From: an uncultured Bacteroides sp.
GTDB taxonomy: Bacteria > Bacteroidota > Bacteroidia > Bacteroidales > Bacteroidaceae
Assembly (NCBI GenBank): GCA_900544675.1
Contig: UQVZ01000010.1
Location: 1 to 64,000, forward strand
DNA length: 64,000 nucleotides
Direction: 5' to 3'
Part shown: piece after piece, positions 7,320 to 14,681 of the stretch
Numbering within the stretch: position 1 is the first letter of the stretch
Layout of the letters: each line of letters begins with the position of its first letter
Position numbers and translations under genes: made by a program
The notes under the pieces: generated by a model
The model's input: the letters and a program-made list of their open reading frames with translations, nothing else
Told to the model about the DNA's origin: nothing
The model's database searches: none

Positions 7320-10313
7320 TTAGAAATTAACCTTTAAACCAATCATAGTAGTACGGGTATGCGGATATGCGCTCCAGCGGTAGTCAACGCCGGGAGCCAG
7401 ACCACCCATGTTTACTTCCGGGTCAAGACCCTTGTAGCTGGTAATGGTGAACAGGTTGTTGCAATTGATGTACAGTTGTACATTCTGCAGCCAGTTGTCG
7501 AAGTTCTTGAATGTGTAACCTAACGTAAAGTTAGCCAGACGCAGGTAAGAACCGTTTTCAATGAACCGGTCGGAAGGACGGTTGTTGGATGTATCGGTTG
7601 CCGGACGTTCGTAGATGAATTCTTTCAGCACATTCTTGCCGTTTGAGAAGTTTTCCGGGCTGGTATAGTTGGCACGTGAGCCATTGTAAATGTCGTTACC
7701 GAATACACCGGTCAGGAAGATAGTGGCATTCCAGTTCTTCCAGGTAAAGGTGTTGTTCCATCCGAAGTTCAGTTTGGGTTGTGCACAGCCGGTAATGGTA
7801 CGGTCTTCGTATCCCGGTTCGGTAGTGGTTGCTCCTGTACGTTCGCCGGTTTCAGGGTCTCTTTCGTAATAAGTAGCGATACCATCGTCGTTATATCCGG
7901 CAAATTCGAAGGTATAGAAAGTACCGAGAGGTTCACCTTCGATGATACGTTGGGTATAACCTTCAGCCGATACGCCGGCAACCATCGGGTCACCTTGAGT
8001 GAACCGGCCTACTTCGAACTGGTCGTTAGACAGTCTGTCTACTGTGTTCTTGTTATGTGAGAGGGTAACGGTTGTACTCCATTCAAAATTCCGGGTACGG
8101 ACCGGAACGGCATTGATAGAGATTTCAATACCACGGTTGGTGATTTCGCCGACATTGGCTTGGATGTCACTGAACGGATAGAGGTTGGTAGAAACCGGAT
8201 AATTCCAAATCAAGTCTTTGGTCTTCTTGTTATACCATTCGATGGTACCGTTGAGGCGTCCGTTGAAGAAAGCGTAATCGAGACCGATGTTGAACATGCC
8301 GGTAGATTCCCATTTCAGGTTAGGATTGGCATTTTTGGTAGCTGCCAGTGTACGCCAGCTCTTGCCGTTATAAGTAAAGAAGCCCGATGCACCGTAAGTC
8401 TCATACGGTGTATAAGCGCCGAAGCCGAGGGCATTACCGCTGACACCATAACCCAAGCGGAGTTTCAGGTTGCTGAATACGTCTTGCTCCTTCATGAAGT
8501 CTTCTTCTGTGATGTTCCATGCCACGCTGACAGAAGGGAATGTACCCCAGCGGTTGTCTTTGCCGAATACAGAAGAACCGTCGCGGCGGATGGTTGCCTG
8601 AATCATGTACTTGCTGTTGTACGAATAGCCGATACGGCCGTAGAATGAAATGTTACGTACTGTTTCCTTTGTTCCACTTTCGATAGCCGGAATGCCGTCG
8701 ATGGTGCTGGCGTAAGTCAGTTGGTTCCATTTCAATACGTCATCATAGAAATCGTGTACAGTCAGTCCGAAACCGTCGTTCGACATTCTTTCTTCCCATG
8801 AATAACCTGCCATGATAGACAACTTGTGTGCGTCATTGATAACGGTATCATAGTTTCCGTAAGTTTCGAAGATGTGTTCATGACCGAAATAGGTATTACG
8901 TTTAGCCTGGCCGTTTTGCGCGTTGATACCCGGTTGCTGGGTATTGTGTGTATGATATTCGCTATACGTACTTTGATTGTTGGTGAATGAATAGTTGGCA
9001 CTCCACTTCAGGCCTTTGATAATCTCCAAAGTAGCTTTACCAATAAGTTGTGTGTTTTTGTAAATGGTTTCCGATGTATCTTCATATATTAATGACATCG
9101 GGTTCATGTTCTGGCTGCCTGAAGCTTGTGTCCAGTTCCCGTTTTCATCACGTACCGGAAGCATCGGCGAGAAATAGTTCATGGCATCAAGTACCGAAAC
9201 GCCTTCATTGCTCATGGGGACACCTACAGCTTTACCATATCTGGCATTTACACCTGCCGACAATTCCAAACGGTCTTTCAGTACTTTGGTTGTCAGCAAC
9301 GAACGTACGTTCAGACGGTCCATGTTTGTACCTTTGATGACACCTTCGCGGTCTTGGTAGTTGATACTTGCCATATAGGTTGTTTTGTCTGAACCTCCGT
9401 TGATAGAGAGGTTATGATTATGGCTCACTGCCGTGCGGAGCACTTCGTCCTGCCAGTCGGTATTGGCGCCCATATCATTAGATAAGGTCAAGCCGTTTTT
9501 CTCGGCGTATGCCCGCAGGTCGTCGGCTGTAGCCATATCCATTTTCTTCAGAATCTTGTCGAATGCCACATAACCGCTATAACTTACGTTTGTACGTCCT
9601 TTCTTTCCTTTCTTGGTGTTAATGATGATAACGCCGTTGGCTGCTTTCGAACCGTAGATGGCGGTTGCGGTAGCATCGCGGAGGACATCAATGCTTTCGA
9701 TATCATCCGGAGCTACCATCGAGATGTCAACGCCCGGAATACCATCAATTACATAATAAGGTTGCATAGCTGCACCTTCGCGCAACGAAGAAGCACCACG
9801 CAAGGTAATGCTTGGGCTTCCGTTCGGGTCGCCCGAGGTAGTGATGGCCAAACCAGGAACTTTGCCTTGCAGCAATTGGGCTGGGTCTGTGTAAACACCT
9901 ACGTTCAGGTCTTCCGCTTTGACGGTTGTGATGGAACTGGTTACGTCTTTACGCTGCATGCTACCGTAACCGATGACTACTACTTCTTCCAATGCTTGTG
10001 CATCTTCGTGCATCAGAATGTTCAACTTGTTTGAGGTAACTTGTACTTCTTCGGTAAGATAACCAATGTAAGAGAATACCAAGGTTTTGCCTTTAGCTAC
10101 ATTGATTGAGAACTTACCGTTCATGTCGGTAATGTTACCGTTTGTTGTACCTTTTTCTACTACACTTACTCCAATCAGCGGTTCGCCTGTATTGTCTTTC
10201 ACAATACCCGTCACCACGTTCTGGGCAAATGCATAAGTACTCACTAAAAGAAAAATCGCAAGAGAAAAGAGTTTTCTCTGCATCCACTTGTTGGTAGTTT
10301 GTTTACTTTGCAT
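7320..10313 (-). CDS. SusC/RagA-family TonB-dependent outer-membrane transporter
   Basis: A complete 997-residue transporter. It has a signal peptide (1-30, ending AFA-Q), a carboxypeptidase-like regulatory domain (~33-110), a TonB plug with VVVIGYGSMQRKD (~115-230, including DVLRDATATAIYGSKAANG), and a 22-strand-type barrel ending in the expected C-terminal Phe (GLKVNF). Energy would come from the TonB complex. It is co-transcribed with the SusD gene 22 bp downstream. Its N-terminal half closely resembles the truncated copy at 3069-5117, showing a tandem duplication. No anti-sigma FecR or hybrid regulator is adjacent, so its regulator is not apparent here. Confidence 0.95.
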   Translation of the reverse strand: MQSKQTTNKWMQRKLFSLAIFLLVSTYAFAQNVVTGIVKDNTGEPLIGVSVVEKGTTNGNITDMNGKFSINVAKGKTLVFSYIGYLTEEVQVTSNKLNILMHEDAQALEEVVVIGYGSMQRKDVTSSITTVKAEDLNVGVYTDPAQLLQGKVPGLAITTSGDPNGSPSITLRGASSLREGAAMQPYYVIDGIPGVDISMVAPDDIESIDVLRDATATAIYGSKAANGVIIINTKKGKKGRTNVSYSGYVAFDKILKKMDMATADDLRAYAEKNGLTLSNDMGANTDWQDEVLRTAVSHNHNLSINGGSDKTTYMASINYQDREGVIKGTNMDRLNVRSLLTTKVLKDRLELSAGVNARYGKAVGVPMSNEGVSVLDAMNYFSPMLPVRDENGNWTQASGSQNMNPMSLIYEDTSETIYKNTQLIGKATLEIIKGLKWSANYSFTNNQSTYSEYHTHNTQQPGINAQNGQAKRNTYFGHEHIFETYGNYDTVINDAHKLSIMAGYSWEERMSNDGFGLTVHDFYDDVLKWNQLTYASTIDGIPAIESGTKETVRNISFYGRIGYSYNSKYMIQATIRRDGSSVFGKDNRWGTFPSVSVAWNITEEDFMKEQDVFSNLKLRLGYGVSGNALGFGAYTPYETYGASGFFTYNGKSWRTLAATKNANPNLKWESTGMFNIGLDYAFFNGRLNGTIEWYNKKTKDLIWNYPVSTNLYPFSDIQANVGEITNRGIEISINAVPVRTRNFEWSTTVTLSHNKNTVDRLSNDQFEVGRFTQGDPMVAGVSAEGYTQRIIEGEPLGTFYTFEFAGYNDDGIATYYERDPETGERTGATTTEPGYEDRTITGCAQPKLNFGWNNTFTWKNWNATIFLTGVFGNDIYNGSRANYTSPENFSNGKNVLKEFIYERPATDTSNNRPSDRFIENGSYLRLANFTLGYTFKNFDNWLQNVQLYINCNNLFTITSYKGLDPEVNMGGLAPGVDYRWSAYPHTRTTMIGLKVNF

Positions 10314-10346
10314 AAATTATTAGATTAAGTATTTAACGTATCGTTG

Positions 10347-10354
10347 CAAAATTA
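10347..10354 (-). promoter_or_regulatory. -7 promoter element of the susCD operon
   Basis: On the minus strand this reads TAATTTTG, matching TAnnTTTG, 34 bp before the susC start codon. A TTTG at 10381-10384 is 26 bp further, wider than the usual 19-21, so only the -7 part is firm. Confidence 0.5.
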
Positions 10355-10592
10355 AATGATTTTTTCTTATGATTAGTATACAAACAAGTCTTTTTTGATA
10401 TAGAAATATTTCATAAATGTCAATTTATATGTCGAACAACATAATCTGAGGGGATTTTTACATTTTTTATTATCTTTGATGAAAAAATTGTTACAATTAG
10501 ACGGATTGGCAATTTGTACAAATTAGTGTGTATTTACGTTTTAAAATAAAGCATAATGGCTGCAAAATGTTTTGCAGGCAGAGTGAGCATAG

Positions 10593-10673
10593 CTTTGTTG
10601 ACAGATACATATATATTCGTTGGCAGTTTCAGTACAGGTGAAACTACAGATGAATATATATTTGTGGACAAAG
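10593..10673. repeat. 81-bp long imperfect dyad (cruciform or RNA hairpin)
   Basis: Three nested arms share one centre. CTTTGT (10593-10598) pairs with ACAAAG (10668-10673). ATATATATTC (10609-10618) pairs with GAATATATAT (10652-10661). AGTTTCA (10625-10631) pairs with TGAAACT (10639-10645). The inner two arms are separated by exactly 6 nt on both sides. No T-run follows. It sits in the 493-bp divergent region between susC and the Trp-rich protein gene and could be a regulatory RNA structure or a large operator. Confidence 0.6.
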
Positions 10674-10702
10674 ACTATAATCTTTGCTGATTGTAACATA
10701 AA

Positions 10703-10741
10703 ATAGGGAAATCCCTATACCGAAATAGGGAATTCCTATTT
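10703..10741. promoter_or_regulatory. Paired operator-like palindromes at the -33 box
   Basis: ATAGGG-AAAT-CCCTAT (10703-10718) is followed by AAATAGG-GAATT-CCTATTT (10723-10741). The shared ATAGGG half-sites start 22 bp apart, placing them on the same helix face. The second dyad overlaps the TTTG of the promoter for the 10807 gene. This arrangement suggests a repressor binding as a dimer pair. Confidence 0.5.
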
Positions 10742-10769
10742 GCAGAATAGAAGATTGTGATTAACTTTG
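10739..10769 (+). promoter_or_regulatory. Consensus Bacteroidetes promoter for the Trp-rich protein gene
   Basis: TTTG (10739-10742) and TAACTTTG (10762-10769) are separated by 19 bp, matching both boxes and the normal spacing. Transcription should begin near 10776, about 30 nt before the first ATG. Confidence 0.75.
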
Positions 10770-10806
10770 TATTGCTGAAAATGGCATCGGTCCCGATTGC
10801 CTTTTT

Positions 10807-12024
10807 TTGAATGATAACAAAATTATTTCAATGCGTATGAAGATAAGAACAAAATTAGGAGCAGTGTTGCTGATAGCCTGCTTGCCATGGCTGGCTATGG
10901 CACAGAATGATGACCTCTATTTCGTTCCGAAAAAGGAGAAGAAAACGGAACAGGAGGCGCAGGAGCGTCAGGTCACCAGGCAGACTACGACGACCACTAC
11001 TACTACCACTACTACATCCTCAGTCTCTCCGGCTCCGGCTGTAGTGGTGAAAGATGTGACGGGAAAGACGCGTGACATCGATGAGTACAACCGCCGGTAT
11101 ACGTCGAGAGAAAACACCTTCTCGGTGGAAAACGACACGTTGTATATAGAGGAGAAACCTTATAATGAACGGGGCGAGTGGGTAAACGGTTTCGAAGGTT
11201 CGCAAGACGATTATGAATATGCGATGCGGATTATCCGTTTCCGCAGTCCGGCATACGCCATTCCTATCAGCAGCCCGCTGTATTGGGATGTAGTGTATGG
11301 CGCATTCCCGTCGTGGGACTGGAATGTGTACGATGACGGATTGTACGCTTACGTGTTCCCTACCTTCTCTAATCCGCTTTGGTGGGACTGGCGTTGGAAC
11401 TGGAGCATAGCCGGTCCACGCTGGGGATTCGGTTGGAGCTGGTATTCGCCGTGGTATTACAGCAGTTGGTACTCGCCGTACTGGTATGGCGGATACTGGG
11501 GTGGCTGGTATGCCGGTTATTGGGGAGGATGGCATCATCCGCATCCCTACTGGGGCGGTGCCGGATGGCGTCCTCATTATTCTTATAATAACAGGCGAGG
11601 TGAAATCGGCATACCGAGACGGAATTATTCTTCAGCCCGTCCGATAGGTGCCAGTTCGTCTTACCGCCGAAGTGCATACGACCGCAACGGACGTACAGGA
11701 GGACGGGTGGTTTCCGGCTCCCGCAATGCAGCATCTTCGATAAGAGGTGGAAGGACAACGGGATATACGCGTCAAAGCCAGTTGCAGAATGACAACCGAG
11801 GAACTTATACCCGCCCAAGCAGCACCCGGACCAATTCGTACCGGAATACCAATGCTTTCAACCGGATGAACAACAATAACAACAGCTCGCGGTTCAACAA
11901 TGTTAACCGGGGAAGCAGCAACCGGGGATATTCCGGCGGTTCGTCTTTCGGTGGAAGCAGAAACCAGTCGGGTGGCGGAGTAACCCGTAGTGTAGGCGGA
12001 GGTGGAGGAGCACGCCGCAGATAA
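10807..12024 (+). CDS. Exported Trp/Tyr/Gly-rich low-complexity protein
   Basis: I recognise no enzyme family. A signal peptide ends at WLAMAQ (residue ~33). A Thr run follows (TRQTTTTTTTTTT), then an acidic region. Residues ~170-265 are extraordinarily aromatic, with repeated YWGGW, WYSPWYYSSWYSP and WGWGW-like stretches. The C-terminal third is rich in Arg, Asn, Ser and Gly and ends RRR. Such compositions occur in surface or matrix-associated proteins of Bacteroidetes; that role is inferred. ATGs at 10831 and 10837 are alternative starts that leave a cleaner signal peptide. It is followed after 28 bp by the FadL-like gene, so the two are probably one operon. Confidence 0.7.
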   Translation: MNDNKIISMRMKIRTKLGAVLLIACLPWLAMAQNDDLYFVPKKEKKTEQEAQERQVTRQTTTTTTTTTTTSSVSPAPAVVVKDVTGKTRDIDEYNRRYTSRENTFSVENDTLYIEEKPYNERGEWVNGFEGSQDDYEYAMRIIRFRSPAYAIPISSPLYWDVVYGAFPSWDWNVYDDGLYAYVFPTFSNPLWWDWRWNWSIAGPRWGFGWSWYSPWYYSSWYSPYWYGGYWGGWYAGYWGGWHHPHPYWGGAGWRPHYSYNNRRGEIGIPRRNYSSARPIGASSSYRRSAYDRNGRTGGRVVSGSRNAASSIRGGRTTGYTRQSQLQNDNRGTYTRPSSTRTNSYRNTNAFNRMNNNNNSSRFNNVNRGSSNRGYSGGSSFGGSRNQSGGGVTRSVGGGGGARRR

Positions 12025-12052
12025 GTAAGAATTATAGCATAGAGGAACATAT

Positions 12053-13630
12053 ATGAAACGTATTATAATAGGTGTAACTGCCTTGTTGTCGTGTGGAGTC
12101 TGTGCCGTAGCGCAGACTCAATACGATGCAGTCCGTTTTTCGGATAAGGAGTTAAATGGAACAGCCCGTTTTGTCGGGATGGGTGGCGCTATGGGCGCAT
12201 TGGGAGCTGATATCTCGGTGATGAGTACCAATCCCGCAGGTATCGGCTTATTTCGTAGTCACGATGTATCTGCTTCTTTCGGATTTAATTCGACGAAGAC
12301 GCAGAGTGATTTTTCAGGAAGCCAGTTGAGTGACAAGAAGCTGAAGGCTTCGTTTGACCAGATTGGTTTTGTATATTCAAGCAAGATAGGCAACCGCACA
12401 ACATTGAGATACCTGAATTTTGGCTTCAATTATCATAAAAGCTCGAATTTCAACGCGTTATTCCAGTCTGGCGGATTCTTGGACGGTTTGTCGCAGACGC
12501 AACAGATGGCGAATATGATAGACGGATCTATTGAAAAACTTACCGAAATCGATGATATCTATAACTATAACGGCACCGGTCCGGGTCCGTACAGCCCGAC
12601 GGCGGTAGACTATCCATATTTGGGCGTTATGGGTGTTCGCACCGAGTTGGTGTCGATAGATAATAATGAATTGGTCGGCTGGAACGGTGAAGCGAACGGA
12701 TATCGCAGCCGTGAGGAAGGCGGAATCAGTGAGTATGATTTCAATGTATCCGCCAATATCGAAGACCGGATTTATCTGGGATTGACTTTGGGTGTGTATG
12801 ACGTCAACTATTCACGCTCTACGTATTATACCGAAGATGTCTTTTATGACAATGGAAGAACTTCGGGCGAAGGGTATTATGAATTGCGGAACGCTTTCCG
12901 TACCGATGGAAACGGATTTGATTTGAAATTAGGCGCCATTTTCCGTCCGGTATTGGAGTCACCCTTCCGTTTCGGAATAGCTGTACATACGCCTACCTGG
13001 TATGCGTTGACCGACCGGTACACTTCCGAATTGTATACTGACTTGAGTTATAGCGACGGGTCAAGGTTTGAAGGAACCGAGTCGCCTGCCAATTATGTAG
13101 GCGGAGAAACGGTCAGAGAATACCGGTTGAAGACACCGTGGCGCTTTAATGTAAGCATGGGTACCGTATTGGGAGGTAGAGTGGCCGTTGGTGCGGAGTA
13201 TGAATATGCCGCTTATCCTTCTACGGAGTTGAGCTATGTCGATGGCTATAAGATGGAGAACCAGAACGCTTATATTGACGAGGACTTGAAAGGGGCTCAT
13301 ACGGTACGTGTCGGGATGGAAGCGCGCCTCACTCCTTCCTTCAGCTTGCGGTTAGGTTATAATTACGATACGTCCATATTCAAGGAAACGGCTTATAAGG
13401 CTTTGGAATATAACGACATGCGTACCGATGTGGAATACACCAACCGTTTCGGGAGACATACGGCAACGGCGGGAATCGGCTATGCCGGCAAATTGTTTTA
13501 TGCGGATTTAGCGTATATGTACAAGACGTACAAATCTGATTTCTACGCATTCAGTTCCGAAGACCTTCCTGCCACCAAAGTGAATACCGACCGGCACCAG
13601 TTGCTGTTTACGCTGGGTGTGAATTTCTAA
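12053..13630 (+). CDS. FadL/OmpP1-like outer-membrane barrel protein
   Basis: The 525-residue product has a signal peptide ending AVAQ. Its mature start (RFSDKELNGTARFVGMGGAMGALGADISVMSTNPAGIGLF) is typical of the OmpP1/FadL/TodX group, often labelled hemin receptor in Bacteroides. The rest alternates as transmembrane beta strands, and the C terminus is Phe (LGVNF). FadL relatives let hydrophobic compounds diffuse across the outer membrane; the ligand here is unknown. It lies in an apparent operon with the upstream Trp-rich gene, and the DUF3990 gene starts only a few bases after its stop. Confidence 0.8.
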   Translation: MKRIIIGVTALLSCGVCAVAQTQYDAVRFSDKELNGTARFVGMGGAMGALGADISVMSTNPAGIGLFRSHDVSASFGFNSTKTQSDFSGSQLSDKKLKASFDQIGFVYSSKIGNRTTLRYLNFGFNYHKSSNFNALFQSGGFLDGLSQTQQMANMIDGSIEKLTEIDDIYNYNGTGPGPYSPTAVDYPYLGVMGVRTELVSIDNNELVGWNGEANGYRSREEGGISEYDFNVSANIEDRIYLGLTLGVYDVNYSRSTYYTEDVFYDNGRTSGEGYYELRNAFRTDGNGFDLKLGAIFRPVLESPFRFGIAVHTPTWYALTDRYTSELYTDLSYSDGSRFEGTESPANYVGGETVREYRLKTPWRFNVSMGTVLGGRVAVGAEYEYAAYPSTELSYVDGYKMENQNAYIDEDLKGAHTVRVGMEARLTPSFSLRLGYNYDTSIFKETAYKALEYNDMRTDVEYTNRFGRHTATAGIGYAGKLFYADLAYMYKTYKSDFYAFSSEDLPATKVNTDRHQLLFTLGVNF

Positions 13631-13633
13631 TGG

Positions 13634-14098
13634 GTGAAATATATGGAAGTTTATCATGGAAGTTATATACCCATACCTTTCCCTAAAATCATCAAAGGAA
13701 AATTCTCAAAAGATTTTGGGGAAGGTTTTTATTGTACAGAGTTAAAAAAGCAATCGGTGAAATGGGCAAGGCGTTACGATACTCCGATAGTGAACGTATA
13801 TGATTATTGTCCGAATGCAGCTTTGAAGGTTTTATGTTTTGAGAAAATGACAGATGAATGGCTGGATTTCATTGTTGCGTGCCGGAGTGGGCAACCACAT
13901 AATTATGATATTGTTATTGGGGCGATGGCAGATGATCAGATTTATAATTATGTAGCGGATTTTATGAATGGTGTGCTGACTAGGGAGCAGTTTTGGGTAT
14001 TGGCTCAGTTCAAATATCCGACGCATCAGATAAACTTCTGTACACCGGAGGCTTTGAAATGTATTGTGTTTAAAGGTTACGAGGAGGTGAAAGAATGA
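13634..14098 (+). CDS. DUF3990 protein, candidate ADP-ribosyltransferase-like toxin
   Basis: The start MEVYHGSYIPIP (ATG 13643 also possible), the motif DFGEGFYCTELKKQSVKWA, and a late Q-x-x-F-C-T-P-E-A-L stretch match the DUF3990 pattern. Read as an ART fold, the His of YHGS, the Tyr of GFYCT and the acidic/Gln residues near residue 140 would take the H-Y-E places. That reading is inference. The gene starts 3 bp after the FadL-like stop and overlaps the next gene by ATGA (14095-14098), so the two are translationally coupled. Base composition is more AT-rich than the preceding gene. A partner role in a toxin-antitoxin or defence module is likely but unproven. Confidence 0.65.
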   Translation: MKYMEVYHGSYIPIPFPKIIKGKFSKDFGEGFYCTELKKQSVKWARRYDTPIVNVYDYCPNAALKVLCFEKMTDEWLDFIVACRSGQPHNYDIVIGAMADDQIYNYVADFMNGVLTREQFWVLAQFKYPTHQINFCTPEALKCIVFKGYEEVKE

Positions 14099-14550
14099 AC
14101 GGACGGGAAGATAGCCGGCGGAATGACTTGTTTTTTGTTTGTAGCCTGATTGAATATGTGGCTCGTGTGACAAAAAACGAACGTAAAACCGTGGTCAATG
14201 CATTAGGCCGTAAAGGCTTGGAACATTATTATGAGTTGGCAGAGGTCTATCATTGCGAGAATATAGACAAGGTTACGGATGAACTAATCAATAAATATGG
14301 GATTCAAACTGGGCAATATGATAATGTGGCAAAATCAAAAGATGCTGTTCCTACTTATTGGGATATCGGAAAGGTGATGCAACGGTTGGTGTTGAAGGTA
14401 GCCGAAGCTTCCCATCAGGATGTAATCAGTTCGCTTATGGAAGTCTATAATTCATGGATTATTCCTAAGATTGACAACTATAACAGTTCGATGTATTATG
14501 AAAATACAAGTTATCAGTATGCATCGTATTGTGCAGGAAAGGCTTTATAA
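14095..14550 (+). CDS. DUF3791 protein, probable partner of the DUF3990 gene
   Basis: The N-terminal ~65 residues (LFFVCSLIEYVARVTKNERKTVVNAL, then LEHYYELAEVYHCENIDKVTDELI) have the pattern of DUF3791, commonly found directly beside DUF3990. The C-terminal ~80 residues form a further helical segment not in the shortest family members. It is soluble, with no signal peptide, and its start overlaps the stop of the DUF3990 gene. If the pair is a toxin-antitoxin unit this would be the antitoxin; that is inferred from context. Confidence 0.6.
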   Translation: MNGREDSRRNDLFFVCSLIEYVARVTKNERKTVVNALGRKGLEHYYELAEVYHCENIDKVTDELINKYGIQTGQYDNVAKSKDAVPTYWDIGKVMQRLVLKVAEASHQDVISSLMEVYNSWIIPKIDNYNSSMYYENTSYQYASYCAGKAL

Positions 14551-14555
14551 ATAAA

Positions 14556-14642
14556 TGAACACAGAGGCACAAAGTCGCGAAGAAGATAAGTGAGAATCAT
14601 CACCTATGAATGAAACTCCGTGTCTTTGTGTCTCTGTGTTCA
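14556..14642. repeat. 19-bp inverted repeat, dispersed-repeat-like hairpin
   Basis: TGAACACAGAGGCACAAAG (14556-14574) pairs 18 of 19 with the arm at 14624-14642. It lies between the convergent DUF3791 and GH43 genes and could terminate both. The long arms and wide 49-nt loop resemble dispersed intergenic repeats more than a simple terminator. Confidence 0.6.
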
Positions 14643-14681
14643 ATTCATTTCAACGCATCCGCCTTTGGGTAGAATGCGATG

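Noticed and set aside
3069..10313. Invertible susC shufflon
   Set aside because: The two susC copies are on the same strand and no site-specific recombinase or inverted repeats lie between them in this window.
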